Positions 25,650-35,214 of a DNA stretch of 64,000 nucleotides are shown here, piece by piece. The first letter of the stretch is position 1; every line of letters starts with the position of its first letter. This DNA comes from Polaromonas sp. (GTDB taxonomy: Bacteria; Pseudomonadota; Gammaproteobacteria; Burkholderiales; Burkholderiaceae_C): positions 62,001 through 126,000 of the forward strand of contig NZ_JAQSDA010000009.1 in NCBI RefSeq assembly GCF_029945685.1, written 5' to 3'. The position numbers and the translations under genes were made by a program. Below the pieces are notes generated by a model. It was not told the origin of the DNA. It searched no databases and was given only the letters and a program-made list of their open reading frames with translations.

Positions 25650-25717
25650 CCTGACGGGCGCTTCAAAAGTCTTTCTTTTTCCAGTGCCTGAGTGCAAAGG
25701 TTCGCCGAAGTCTTGAT

Positions 25718-27016
25718 TTGCTTCGGAGAACGCTCTTGCTTGATTTTTCCTCTTTCCGGTTGTCGCGGCTTGCCTGCGCATGGCTGTTGGTGCCGGCCGC
25801 GATTACGCTCGCCAGTGCCCAGACAGCGCCGCCGCGCCCCATACCCTCCTTAGCCGGAGCCGCAGCGCCCACCGGCGGCACCACCCTGCGGGAGGCGGTG
25901 GACGCGGCCTGGGCCCTGAGCCCGGCGGCCCGCAGCGCAGACAGCCGCCGCGCCCAATTGCAGGCCAGGGAGCGCGCGGCATCGTCGTGGATTAACGGCT
26001 CGCCCAGCGCCTTGCTGGCCCAGCGCAGCGACCGCTTCAACAACAACGGCGGCTTACGGGAATACGAAGCCGAGCTCGACCTGCCGATCTGGAGCCCGGG
26101 CGTGCGTGGCGCCGCGCAGCGTGAGCTGGCAGCTCTACGCTTAGGCTTCGATCCTCAGCAACAGGTAGCGCGGCTGAAACTGGCTGCGGAGGTGCGCGAA
26201 GCAGCCGCCAGCGTGGCCGTAGCCCGTACTGAACGCGACCTGGCCGAACGCAAACACAGCGAGGCGCTGACGTTGGCGCAGGATGTGGAGCGCCGCGTGA
26301 AAGCCGGCGACAGCGCTCGCGTAGACGGCTTGCAGGCGCAGTCATTGGCCCAGCAGGCCGCTAGCGGACGGGAGCAGGCGCAGCAGGCACTGGCCCGCCT
26401 GCAAAACCAGTGGCTAGCCCTGACCGGTCTGGCAGGTGTGCCGCTGCTGGATGAAACGCAGCCGTCCGCCAACCCCGTCTTGAGTCCTGAACACCCCGCA
26501 TTACAGGCCGCGCAGACGCGGGTCCAGGCGGCGCAAGCAACGCTGGAACTGAGCGAAACCGACAAGCGCGACCCCATGTCAATCGGCGTCGGAATCACGC
26601 GGGAACGCTCGGCCTTTGGCGCCGCGAGCGAGAACAGCGTGCGTCTGGCGATAAAAATTCCCTTCGGCACGGACAACCGCAATGCGCCGCGCATCGCTGC
26701 GGCGCGCGCAGAACTCGACGCCGCGCAGGCCGAACTGGATGCCACCCAGCGGCAGGTACAGACCGAACTCGCATCGGCACTGGCTGAGCTCGACGCCGCC
26801 CGCCGCACGCAGGCCAGCATGGCCGAGCGCGCTCGCCTGAGCACCGAGGTGCAAGCCCTGGTGGCCAAGGCCTACCGCCTTGGTGAGTCCGACCTGCCGA
26901 CGCGGCTGCGCGCCGACGGTGAGAAATTTGAAGCCGACCTGTCCCTGGCGCGCGCCCGTGTGGGCCTTCAGCGTGCCATTTCCCAATTGAACCAAGCCCT
27001 TGGACTGCTCCCATGA
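25718..27016 (+). CDS. TolC-family outer-membrane factor of second RND pump
   Basis: A 432-residue CzcC/CusC-type protein with signal peptide (LLVPAAITLASAQ) and two long Ala/Gln/Arg-rich helical repeats. It would form the outer-membrane channel of the efflux system with the next two genes. The start is TTG 25718 or another TTG within ten codons; no ATG is near. It overlaps the adaptor gene by four bases (27013). GC-rich codon usage differs from the first czc operon, suggesting separate acquisition. Confidence 0.82.
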   Translation: MLRRTLLLDFSSFRLSRLACAWLLVPAAITLASAQTAPPRPIPSLAGAAAPTGGTTLREAVDAAWALSPAARSADSRRAQLQARERAASSWINGSPSALLAQRSDRFNNNGGLREYEAELDLPIWSPGVRGAAQRELAALRLGFDPQQQVARLKLAAEVREAAASVAVARTERDLAERKHSEALTLAQDVERRVKAGDSARVDGLQAQSLAQQAASGREQAQQALARLQNQWLALTGLAGVPLLDETQPSANPVLSPEHPALQAAQTRVQAAQATLELSETDKRDPMSIGVGITRERSAFGAASENSVRLAIKIPFGTDNRNAPRIAAARAELDAAQAELDATQRQVQTELASALAELDAARRTQASMAERARLSTEVQALVAKAYRLGESDLPTRLRADGEKFEADLSLARARVGLQRAISQLNQALGLLP

Positions 27017-28692
27017 ACCCCATTTACAAGCCAAAAAAGCCTTTAGCCCATGTCCAGCAAGCGCTGGCAGCTATTTTTTTAATAGCGTCTGGTTTGTTCG
27101 CCCCGGTCTGGGCGGCGGGAGACCACGGCGCCGAGGCGCCAGCGGCAGCCGGCGCAGTTACCTCACCGCGTATTACCAGCCACTCCGACCTGTTCGAGCT
27201 GGTCGGCATCGTCGAGAACAGCGAGATGAAAATTTACCTGGACCGCTACACCAGCAACGAGCCGGTCACCGATGCAAAGATCGAGGTTGAGGCCGGTGCA
27301 GCCAAAGGGACCGCCGCGCCCCAGCCGGACGGCAGCTACAGCTTTAAACATGAGGTGCTGGGCCAACCGGGAACGCTGGCAGTCAATTTTGTCGTCGCCG
27401 CAGGCAAAGACACCGACCTGCTGGCCGGCGACCTGGTCATTACCGACCCACATGCGGAAGACGATCACGCCGGCGCGACGAAACCCTGGCTGCGCTGGGC
27501 AGCGTCGGCGGGCGTTGCTCTGGTGCTGGCGGCGGTGGTCGCGATGGCATGGCGAAACCGCCGGCGTAAAAGCCTGGCCGGTATTTTGATGGCCGCCTGC
27601 GTCCTGGGTCTGGGCGCAACAGCCACGCTGGACGCGCAGGCGGGACCGGGCCACGATCACGGTGAGGAGTCGGCGCCCGCGGCGGGCGGCAACGCGCCAC
27701 GGCGCTTGGCAGATGGCGGCGTGTTTTTGCCAAAGGCCAGCCAGCGTCAACTCGGCGTGCGAACCATCAGCGTTGAAGAGGCTTCTCTGCCGACCACGGT
27801 CGAGCTGACAGGCCGGGTAGTACTGGACAGCAATGCCGGCGGCAAGGTGCAGCCGACTCAGGCCGGGCGCATCGAAGCCGGGCCGCGCGGCCTGCCGCAA
27901 CTCGGACAGGCGGTACGCAAGGGAGAAGTCCTTGCGGTGGTCCGTGCCTCCAGCAGTGCGATTGACCGCGCCAACCAGCAGGCGCAAAGCGCTGAACTCA
28001 ATGCCAGCCTGAACCTAGCCCGCAGGCGCGTGGAGCGTCTGCAGCAACTCGAAGGCACAGTACCGCAAAAGGACATTGAAGCCGCTCAATCTGACGTGGC
28101 CAGCCTGCAGCAACGTGCTGCAGCGGTCGCCGGCAGCGTATCAGCCACCGAAGCCCTGGTCGCACCTGTGTCGGGGGTGATTGCCGCTGCGAACGTGGTG
28201 GCCGGCCAGGTGGTTGAAGGGCGCGAAGTACTGTTCGAAATTGTCGATCCGTCGCGCATGAGTGTGGAAGCCAGTGCCTTTGATGCCGCGCTGGCCGCCA
28301 ACATCGCTTCGGCCAGCGCTAGCGCGGCGCCTGGCACCAGCGTGCCCTTGCAGTTTGTCGGTGCCGGCAGCAGCCTGCGCGAAGGTGCGATTCCCCTGGT
28401 GTTCCGCACCGTGCCGGGAAAAAATACTCCTCCACTGTCCATCAACCAGCCGGTCAAAGTGACGGTGCAGACGAAAAGCCAGGTCAAGGGCTTTGCAGTG
28501 CCCATCGGTGCCGTGGTCAAGAACACCAGCAACCAGGACATGGTTTGGCTGCATACCGGCGCCGAGGTGTTCCAGCCGCGGACCGTGCGACAGGTGCCGC
28601 TTGACGGCAGCACCGCGGCGATTGTCGATGGCCTCAAAGCCGGTGACCGGGTAGTGACGCAAGGCGCGCCCCTGGTCAACCAGGTTCGCTGA
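27013..28692 (+). CDS. RND periplasmic adaptor with extra N-terminal domain
   Basis: This 559-residue protein is much longer than a typical CzcB (about 400). A signal peptide is followed by an N-terminal soluble domain (residues 40-150, with TSHSDLFELVGIVENSEMKI-like sequence) and a membrane helix (WLRWAASAGVALVLAAVVAM). A second hydrophobic stretch and a His-containing linker (GPGHDHGEES) come next. The standard adaptor (lipoyl, hairpin, barrel) ends it, with LVAPVSGVIAAANVVAGQVV. The N-terminal domain may bind metal before handing it to the pump. It overlaps the upstream TolC-like gene. Confidence 0.82.
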   Translation: MNPIYKPKKPLAHVQQALAAIFLIASGLFAPVWAAGDHGAEAPAAAGAVTSPRITSHSDLFELVGIVENSEMKIYLDRYTSNEPVTDAKIEVEAGAAKGTAAPQPDGSYSFKHEVLGQPGTLAVNFVVAAGKDTDLLAGDLVITDPHAEDDHAGATKPWLRWAASAGVALVLAAVVAMAWRNRRRKSLAGILMAACVLGLGATATLDAQAGPGHDHGEESAPAAGGNAPRRLADGGVFLPKASQRQLGVRTISVEEASLPTTVELTGRVVLDSNAGGKVQPTQAGRIEAGPRGLPQLGQAVRKGEVLAVVRASSSAIDRANQQAQSAELNASLNLARRRVERLQQLEGTVPQKDIEAAQSDVASLQQRAAAVAGSVSATEALVAPVSGVIAAANVVAGQVVEGREVLFEIVDPSRMSVEASAFDAALAANIASASASAAPGTSVPLQFVGAGSSLREGAIPLVFRTVPGKNTPPLSINQPVKVTVQTKSQVKGFAVPIGAVVKNTSNQDMVWLHTGAEVFQPRTVRQVPLDGSTAAIVDGLKAGDRVVTQGAPLVNQVR

Positions 28693-28708
28693 AGCAAGGC
28701 CGCACAAC

Positions 28709-31700
28709 ATGTTTGAAAAACTTATACACGCCTCGCTCGCCAACCGCCTGATGGTGGTGGTGCTGTCGGTGGTGCTGCTGCTGGTGGGTGCACTCACGCT
28801 GGTCAAGATGCCGGTGGACGTGTTCCCCGATCTGAACAAACCCACGGTGACACTACAGGCCGAAGCCGGTGGCATGGCGCCCGAAGAAGTCGAGCAGCTC
28901 ATCACCGCGCCGCTGGAAATCGCCATGGGCGGCATACCGGGCGTGGAAAGCATCCGCTCGATCTCCAGCGTCGGCTTGTCCTTTGTTTATGTCACCTTCG
29001 ACTGGAAGACCGACATCTACCGCGCGCGCCAGATGGTGGGCGAACGCCTGCAACTCGTGCGCGAACAGCTGCCGCAAGGCGTGGAGCATGTCGGCATGGG
29101 GCCCATCAGCTCGGTCATGGGCGAAATCATGCTGCTGGCGCTGCCTATCGACACCAGCAAGATCAGCCCGATGGCGGTGCGTGAATACGCTGACTTTGTC
29201 ATGCGCCCCCGTCTGCTTACCTTGCCGGGTGTGGCCCAGGTGGTGCCGATTGGCGGCGAGGTGCGCCAATATCAGGTGCAGCCCGACACCGCTCGCATGG
29301 CGGCGCTGAAGATTGACCTCGAAAGCATCGAAGCTGCGCTTAAAGGTTTTTCGGGTAACACCAGCGGTGGTTTTCTTGAACTCAACTCGCGCGAGTACCT
29401 GATTCGCAACATCGGCCGCACGACCCGGCTGCAGGACCTGGAGCGCTTGCCGGTGGCCTTTCAAAACGGCAAACCGATCCAGCTCAACCAGGTGGCCACG
29501 GTTACGTTCGCGCCAGCCATCAAGCGCGGCGATGCCGGCCTGAACGGGCAGCCCGCGGTGATCTTGGGCATCCAGAAGCAACCCGATGCCGATACCGTGG
29601 CCCTGACGGAAAAAGTCGAGGCCGCTATCGAGGAGCTGAAAAAGGGCATGCCACCCGGCATGGGGGAACCCAAAGTCACGATGCGCCAGGCGAATTTCAT
29701 CGAAACCTCGGTGGACACCTTGCGCGGCAAGCTGCTCGCGGCGGCCGCGGTGGTGGCGGTGGTGCTGTATTTCTTTTTGCTCAACATCCGCACCACGCTG
29801 ATTTCGCTGACGGCGATTCCGGTGTCGGTGATGATCACGGTGCTGGTGTTCCGTTACTTCGACTTGTCGATCAACACCATGACCCTGGGTGGCCTCACGA
29901 TTGCCATCGGTGGACTGGTGGACGACGCGGTGGTCGGTGTGGAAAACGTACTGCGCCGCCTAAAAATGGACCGCGCCGCCCACCCGGAGCGACGCCTGGG
30001 GCCGCTGGAGCTGATTGCCAAAGCCACGCTGGAAGTTCGTTCCGGCATTTTGATCGCCACCGTCATCATCGTGCTGGTACTATTGCCGCTGTTTTTCCTG
30101 CCCGGCATTGAGGGCAGGCTGATGCAGCCGCTGGCGATTGCCTATATCGTGTCATTGCTCGCATCCATGGTGGTGTCGGTCACGCTCACGCCGGTGATGT
30201 CCTACTACCTGCTGCCCAAGATCAAGGGTCTGGAGCACGGAGATACCAAAGTTCAAACCTGGGTCAAGACACGGTATTCCGGTGCGTTGAACCGTGTGCT
30301 GCAGGCGCCGCGAGCTTGGGTTCTGGCCGGCGCTGCAGCGGCCGTACTGGCCATGGCGGCAGTGCCGTTTTTCCCCACCACGTTTTTGCCGCCTTTCAAC
30401 GAAGGCGTGGCGCTGGTCGGCCTGCGCCTCAACCCGGGCACCACACTGACCGAGTCAGCCCGCATCGGCAGCATCGCCGAAAAAGCCCTGGTCGATGTGC
30501 CCGAGGTGGAGCATGTGGGCCGTCGCTCGGGCCGGGCCGAGCTTGATGAGCATGCCGAGGGAGTGCATGTGTCGGAGCTTGACCTCAAGCTCAAACGCAG
30601 CGACCGCAGCGTGGAAGAGGTCTATGCTGACATCCGCAGCCGTATCTCTACCTTGCCAGCGGCTATCGGAATCGGCCAGCCTATCAGCCACCGCATCGAC
30701 CACATGTTGTCGGGCGTGCGTTCGCAGATCGCGATCAAGATTTTTGGCGATGATCTGGACACCCTGCGCACGCAGGCCGAAGCGCTGCGGCAAAAACTCG
30801 CGGGCATCCAGGGCGTGGTGGACCTCGAGGTCGAAAAACAGGTATTGACGCCGCAGATCAAGATCCAGGTGGACTATGACCGCGCGTTGGGCCTGGGACT
30901 GCCGCCGGCCAAACTGCTGCAGGAGCTTCAGGTGCTGATTGACGGCGAGAAAGTCACGCAAATCGTGGAAGGCAGCCGACGATTTAACCTGGTGCTGCGC
31001 CTGCCGGAAGCTTCCCGCGGCATCGAAGGTCTGCGCAACCTGATGATTGACACACCGGGCGGACGTGTGCCGCTAAGCCAGCTTGCCAGCGTCGAGGAAG
31101 GCGACGGCCCGAACCAGGTTAGCCGCGACGACGGACGCAGGCGCATCGTGCTGTCGGCCAATACCCAAGGCCGCGCGCTCAGTGACGTGGTGGCTGACAT
31201 GCGTGCTGCGATTGCCGCCACGACTCTGCCCGAGGGCTACTTCATCACGATAGGCGGGCAGTTCCAGGCGCAGGAAGACGCGTCGCGACTGATCGGCCTG
31301 CTGTCGCTGGGCTCAGTGGCGATGATCTTCTTGATTCTTTACTCGCGCTACAGATCCGGGGTACTGGCCGCCATCATCATGGCCAACATACCGCTGGCAC
31401 TGGTCGGCGCGGTGGTGGGTTTGTGGCTGTCGGGCCAGCCGCTGTCGGTGGCGGCGCTGGTGGGTTTCATCACGCTGGCCGGCATCGCGATCCGCAACGG
31501 GATTTTGAAGGTGTCGCACTACATCAACCTGTGTGCCTTTGAAGGGGAAAACTTCGGCACGGCAATGCTGTTGCGTGGCTCTCAGGAGCGACTCACGCCG
31601 GTGCTGATGACCGCGCTGGTGGCGGCGCTGGCGCTGGCGCCTCTCCTCTTCGAGGCCGACATGCCGGGCACCGAAATTTTGCACCCGGTGGCAGTGGTGA

Positions 31701-31822
31701 TTTTCTCGGGGCTTATCACCTCGACCCTGCTCGACTCGTTTTTGACACCGGCCATGGTTGCGCTGTTTGGCCGCAAGCCGATTGAAGCGCTGGTCGCCGA
31801 CTCCGGAACCGAATCGTTTTGA
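28709..31822 (+). CDS. Heavy-metal efflux RND permease, second system
   Basis: The protein is 1037 residues with full RND topology. The N-terminus MFEKLIHASLANRLMVVVLS and VKMPVDVFPDLNKPTVTL is HME-like. Its TM4 motif is IAIGGLVDDAVVGVEN: the DFG Asp of CzcA is Ala here and VDG is VDD. This marks a different HME clade from the first pump. Substrate cannot be fixed, but divalent metal export with the flanking CzcI-like and CzcD proteins is plausible. A 17-base gap separates it from the adaptor gene. Confidence 0.85.
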   Translation: MFEKLIHASLANRLMVVVLSVVLLLVGALTLVKMPVDVFPDLNKPTVTLQAEAGGMAPEEVEQLITAPLEIAMGGIPGVESIRSISSVGLSFVYVTFDWKTDIYRARQMVGERLQLVREQLPQGVEHVGMGPISSVMGEIMLLALPIDTSKISPMAVREYADFVMRPRLLTLPGVAQVVPIGGEVRQYQVQPDTARMAALKIDLESIEAALKGFSGNTSGGFLELNSREYLIRNIGRTTRLQDLERLPVAFQNGKPIQLNQVATVTFAPAIKRGDAGLNGQPAVILGIQKQPDADTVALTEKVEAAIEELKKGMPPGMGEPKVTMRQANFIETSVDTLRGKLLAAAAVVAVVLYFFLLNIRTTLISLTAIPVSVMITVLVFRYFDLSINTMTLGGLTIAIGGLVDDAVVGVENVLRRLKMDRAAHPERRLGPLELIAKATLEVRSGILIATVIIVLVLLPLFFLPGIEGRLMQPLAIAYIVSLLASMVVSVTLTPVMSYYLLPKIKGLEHGDTKVQTWVKTRYSGALNRVLQAPRAWVLAGAAAAVLAMAAVPFFPTTFLPPFNEGVALVGLRLNPGTTLTESARIGSIAEKALVDVPEVEHVGRRSGRAELDEHAEGVHVSELDLKLKRSDRSVEEVYADIRSRISTLPAAIGIGQPISHRIDHMLSGVRSQIAIKIFGDDLDTLRTQAEALRQKLAGIQGVVDLEVEKQVLTPQIKIQVDYDRALGLGLPPAKLLQELQVLIDGEKVTQIVEGSRRFNLVLRLPEASRGIEGLRNLMIDTPGGRVPLSQLASVEEGDGPNQVSRDDGRRRIVLSANTQGRALSDVVADMRAAIAATTLPEGYFITIGGQFQAQEDASRLIGLLSLGSVAMIFLILYSRYRSGVLAAIIMANIPLALVGAVVGLWLSGQPLSVAALVGFITLAGIAIRNGILKVSHYINLCAFEGENFGTAMLLRGSQERLTPVLMTALVAALALAPLLFEADMPGTEILHPVAVVIFSGLITSTLLDSFLTPAMVALFGRKPIEALVADSGTESF

Positions 31823-31859
31823 TTTTCCTTCGCTCTTTAACTTTACTGAAAGGTTTTCC

Positions 31860-32237
31860 ATGAAACTCAACCAACTCTTCCTTGCAGCCTCCCTCGCGCT
31901 CTCCGGCGCAGCCGCCCTAGCCGCAGGGGCCCACGGCCACGATCCGAAATTCGGCGGTGTGGTGGTGGAGACCAAAGCCGGTGATTTCGAGATCGTCGCA
32001 AAGTCCGACACATTGCAGATCCATATCAGTGACCACGGCAAAGCGGTGAAGCTGGACGGCGCCAAGGCCAAGGTGACTTTGCTAAATGGCTCGGAAAAAT
32101 CAGAAGTGGAACTGACCCCCGCCGGCGACAAGCTTGAAGCCAAAGGCGCGTTCAAGGTCGCCAAAGGCACCAAAGGCATTGCAGTAGTGACACTAGCCGG
32201 CAAACCGCCGGCGACGGCACGGTTTGAAGTGAAATAA
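31860..32237 (+). CDS. Small periplasmic protein following the RND operon
   Basis: From ATG 31860 (AAAGG six bases upstream) the 125-residue protein has a signal peptide (LAASLALSGAAALAAG). A short GAHGHDPKFGG metal-binding-like N-terminus and a beta-rich body (VETKAGDFEIVAKSDTLQIH) follow. It resembles small periplasmic proteins co-encoded with czc-like pumps. Probably a periplasmic metal-binding accessory. Confidence 0.6.
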   Translation: MKLNQLFLAASLALSGAAALAAGAHGHDPKFGGVVVETKAGDFEIVAKSDTLQIHISDHGKAVKLDGAKAKVTLLNGSEKSEVELTPAGDKLEAKGAFKVAKGTKGIAVVTLAGKPPATARFEVK

Positions 32238-32348
32238 CCGTCAATCTACGCAGGGTGCCGCCAGCTGGCGGCACTTTGCCGTTCAGACGGTTTTTCGTCC
32301 AAGCGGGACCGGTCGTACCAAGGCTCACTCGAATAAGGAATCCAAAAA

Positions 32349-33305
32349 ATGAGTGCTGGACATTCACACGCTATTCCCGAGAACAAAAAGGAAACCACTC
32401 TTTGGGTAGCGCTGATTCTGACTTCCACCTTCCTGGTGGCAGAGGCGGCAGCAGGCTTCTTACTCAATAGTCTGGCTCTTCTAGCTGACGCGGCGCACAT
32501 GTTTACCGATGCCGCAGCGTTGGCCATTGCACTGGCCGCCGTGCGCATTGCAAGACGGCCCGCTGATGCCCGACGCACTTACGGCTATCACCGTTTCGAA
32601 ATCCTGGCTGCGGCATTCAACGCGCTGCTGCTGTTTGGCGTGGCGATCTACATTCTGTATGAAGCCTATCAGCGCTTTCAAAATCCGGGTGAAGTACAAA
32701 CCACCGGCATGTTGGTGGTAGCCACCATAGGCCTCGTCATCAATCTCATCAGCATGCGCCTGCTCAGCGCCGGCAAAGACACCAGTCTGAACATCAAAGG
32801 AGCGTACCTGGAGGTATGGAGCGACATGCTCGGCTCATTGGGCGTGATTGTTGCTGCGGTAGTGATTCGATATACCGGCTGGACTTGGGTAGATACCTTG
32901 GTTGCGGCTGGTATTGGGTTGTGGGTCCTCCCTCGGACATGGATTTTGTTGAAAGAAAGCCTGAATATTCTTCTGGAAGGAACGCCCGAAGGGCTCTCGC
33001 TGGATGATGTGACGGCCGCCATGCTGGGGGTTGCGGGCGTCACTGAAGTTCACGACCTGCACGTATGGGTCCTGACCAGCGGCAAGAATAGCCTGACCGC
33101 CCACGTTGTACACAGATCGGATGTTGCTCCCGCGCAGATCATTGAAAACATCCAGGCTCTTGTGGCGAAACGTTTTGAGGTCTTTCACACCACGATTCAG
33201 TGTGAGCTGGTGGCGTGCGAACACAGCGCTGATGGCTGTAACTTTATTGAGCGGCGTCCAAGCACCACTGAAATACCAGAAAGTCACTCAACCCACGTTC
33301 ATTAG
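32349..33305 (+). CDS. czcD: CDF-family cation exporter CzcD
   Basis: This 318-residue CDF/ZnT transporter exports Zn, Co or Cd from the cytoplasm using proton or potassium exchange. Six helices are followed by a C-terminal cytoplasmic domain. Metal-site motifs ADAAHMFTDA in TM2 and EVWSDMLGSLG in TM5 are present, plus the conserved RRTYGYHRFEILAA and VHDLHVWVLTSGK. A His-rich N-terminus and C-terminal tail (SHSTHVH) fit zinc transport. ATG 32349 has AAGGA eight bases upstream. It stands alone, followed by the lipoprotein gene. Confidence 0.88.
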   Translation: MSAGHSHAIPENKKETTLWVALILTSTFLVAEAAAGFLLNSLALLADAAHMFTDAAALAIALAAVRIARRPADARRTYGYHRFEILAAAFNALLLFGVAIYILYEAYQRFQNPGEVQTTGMLVVATIGLVINLISMRLLSAGKDTSLNIKGAYLEVWSDMLGSLGVIVAAVVIRYTGWTWVDTLVAAGIGLWVLPRTWILLKESLNILLEGTPEGLSLDDVTAAMLGVAGVTEVHDLHVWVLTSGKNSLTAHVVHRSDVAPAQIIENIQALVAKRFEVFHTTIQCELVACEHSADGCNFIERRPSTTEIPESHSTHVH

Positions 33306-33347
33306 GATCGGGCTTGTAGGTCATAGCAACGCAAATAGGCAACCAAC

Positions 33348-33725
33348 GTGAAATCCAGCTGGAGTCCAGTTTTCTGTCTTGCGGCTTTCGCCCTGGCTGG
33401 CTGCACTACCGTGTACGAAGGCAAGTACGATTTCCGCGACGGCTGGCGCGAAGCCAAGGTCATTCAAATAGAACGCTCTAGCGAAATTGCGAAGCCCCAG
33501 TTCTCAGATTGCCGTGTGAGCGCGTCGCCACATTATCTTGCGGCAGATATGTTTATCGTGCTGTCGTACAAGCACTTGAGCCGACCGCGAAAGCGAGTAG
33601 TTCCATTCGGCCCGAGTGATGGTGCGCGGGTGGAAGACCTTGTGTACGTGAAGGTGACCGATTGCGATAGTCCACTCATTCCCCGAAGCGAGCCACAAAA
33701 ATTTCAGCCGCTCTTGAAGAAGTAA
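33348..33725 (+). CDS. Small lipoprotein with YEGKYD motif (copy 2)
   Basis: From GTG 33348 a 125-residue prolipoprotein with lipobox ALAGC, then CTTVYEGKYDFRDGWRE, paralogous to the 24325-24693 protein. Both share two more Cys and an SRPRK(R)xVVPF-like segment (LSRPRKRVVPF here, LNRPRKAVVPV in copy 1). It follows czcD by about 40 bases and is probably envelope-located. Family unknown. Confidence 0.7.
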   Translation: MKSSWSPVFCLAAFALAGCTTVYEGKYDFRDGWREAKVIQIERSSEIAKPQFSDCRVSASPHYLAADMFIVLSYKHLSRPRKRVVPFGPSDGARVEDLVYVKVTDCDSPLIPRSEPQKFQPLLKK

Positions 33726-34041
33726 GCATCGGTCAGCGCTAGGACGGTATTGGGCTGCTCTTTGCGATCATGGCAAAGAGCTAAATGTGCTCAGCCAATT
33801 CATTGCGGATGCTTGAGCGCATCGTCCAGATAAATTGTTTCAGTCGCATGAAGCTTGACCCACCTCCAGGTCATCGGCTGGCGCATGAGTCAGGCTAACG
33901 CCCACAGGAGTCAACCAGAGCTCTGCTGCATCTGCTGGCGGCAATGCGCGAAGGTTGGTGTCCCGTCAAAGCTCGATGGCTGCTTCCTCCAATTGTTCAG
34001 ACTCAAGTGGTGGCACGTAGCGCTACCTCAGCAAGTCAACT
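33726..34041. other. Intergenic region at the island 1/element boundary
   Basis: A strong hairpin GCTCTTTGC-N7-GCAAAGAGC at 33757-33781 lies just past the lipoprotein stop, acting perhaps as a terminator although it lacks a T-run. I see no gene in the remainder and no direct copy of the tRNA-Phe core, so the left end of the mobile element is not resolved. Confidence 0.35.
33757..33781 (+). terminator. Hairpin after the lipoprotein gene
   Basis: Perfect 9-base stem (GCTCTTTGC / GCAAAGAGC) with a 7-base loop and no following T tract. It may end transcription of czcD and the lipoprotein. Confidence 0.4.
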
Positions 34042-35049
34042 TCACTCAACCTTTCTGCCCGTGTACTTCGAATGAGCAGTTCGAAATTTATCAATTTTGG
34101 CGTTAATCCGTTTTGACGCGAGCTTGTACATGTCCTGGATATTCGATACGCTGCCAGTGTCATCTTTTGGGTTATAGATTCGCGCCCCGGCGGCAACCGC
34201 ATCGACAACCTTACGTTTATCTACATTGCGTAGATCCCAAACCTTAAGGCCAATGAGCGACGGAACGATTTGCTTGTGGTTGGTAATAGGGTACTCATAG
34301 TTCGCCCCTTTGTAATCCCACTCTAGAAAGCTTTGAATTAACTTTCTTGTGACAGATCCTCTTTCGCTTTGGCCTAAAGCCGCCTCACGCAACACAGCGT
34401 AACGATATTGGAAATTCTTAAACGCGCGCTCCCAATCGGCCTCGTCAAGGTCCCCATCCAGCTCTACCGAAATAGACACAGATGGACGGCCGTTTCGTAA
34501 GGTTCCAGATTGATGGAATGCAGGATGAACGGTTACAGGTGCCCTGAACGTGATCCCTGAGTACTGGTCGAGGGAAGTGACACTTTTCTTCTCAAGCTTT
34601 CTTACCGCGCCAAGCTTGTCGACAACCGTCTTGATCATCGAATCGATATCTGCACCCGCCATCAAATCTGCGATCCGGAAGAAGCGTGCGGCCGGGATAT
34701 TTAGCAGGTGACGCTGTTCGATGTACGCGCCTGGCAACTCATAAAGCGCCTTTGCACGAAGAGCTGCAATTTCGGGGTGGAGCCACTTGCCGTGCGTCTC
34801 ACCAAGTGGGTAGCCAAACTGAATCAGATCCCACGCGTACTCCAAGAGGTTGGAATCCAATATCTCATCCTCCGAAGCTCCCGCAGCCTGCCAATACTCG
34901 CGCAGCAGCACTTCCCATTCTTTCAACTCGTTCATCTCCTGCTCATTAATCTGATTGGACGCACGTATGCCGTACTCCAAGGAAAGAGCTTTACTGACGC
35001 TGTTGTGCAGATATGAGTAAAGGGAATCTGGATATTTAGCCTCGGTCAA
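34042..35049 (-). CDS. Uncharacterised protein of the mobile element
   Basis: This 335-residue soluble, mostly helical protein is not recognised. Visible sequence includes a helical N-terminus and charged central segments. One is rich in Asp/Glu with aromatic residues (DEADWERAFKNFQYRYAV). The C-terminus is Lys-rich. No signal peptide, membrane helix or catalytic motif is apparent. It is divergent from the AlpA-like gene at 35215 by 165 bases, the layout expected of an element's accessory or regulatory gene. Confidence 0.55.
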   Translation of the reverse strand: MTEAKYPDSLYSYLHNSVSKALSLEYGIRASNQINEQEMNELKEWEVLLREYWQAAGASEDEILDSNLLEYAWDLIQFGYPLGETHGKWLHPEIAALRAKALYELPGAYIEQRHLLNIPAARFFRIADLMAGADIDSMIKTVVDKLGAVRKLEKKSVTSLDQYSGITFRAPVTVHPAFHQSGTLRNGRPSVSISVELDGDLDEADWERAFKNFQYRYAVLREAALGQSERGSVTRKLIQSFLEWDYKGANYEYPITNHKQIVPSLIGLKVWDLRNVDKRKVVDAVAAGARIYNPKDDTGSVSNIQDMYKLASKRINAKIDKFRTAHSKYTGRKVE

Positions 35050-35214
35050 ACTTACGTCTCCCTCAAAAAAGTAATACTAAAGTATAGGTGCCGAGAACCC
35101 CCTCCCGTTGGCCCCTTTTTCCAGCAGGGCAGAAAACCTCTAATTGTGCTCAGTCGCGAACATCAACTCAACCGAATTTCTCGTAATGGATTTCGCGGCC
35201 TTTAGGAGCATGCC

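Noticed and set aside
27163..27987. 274-codon minus-strand frame inside the second adaptor gene
   Set aside because: GC-rich DNA keeps the antisense frame open; no family features and full overlap with the adaptor.
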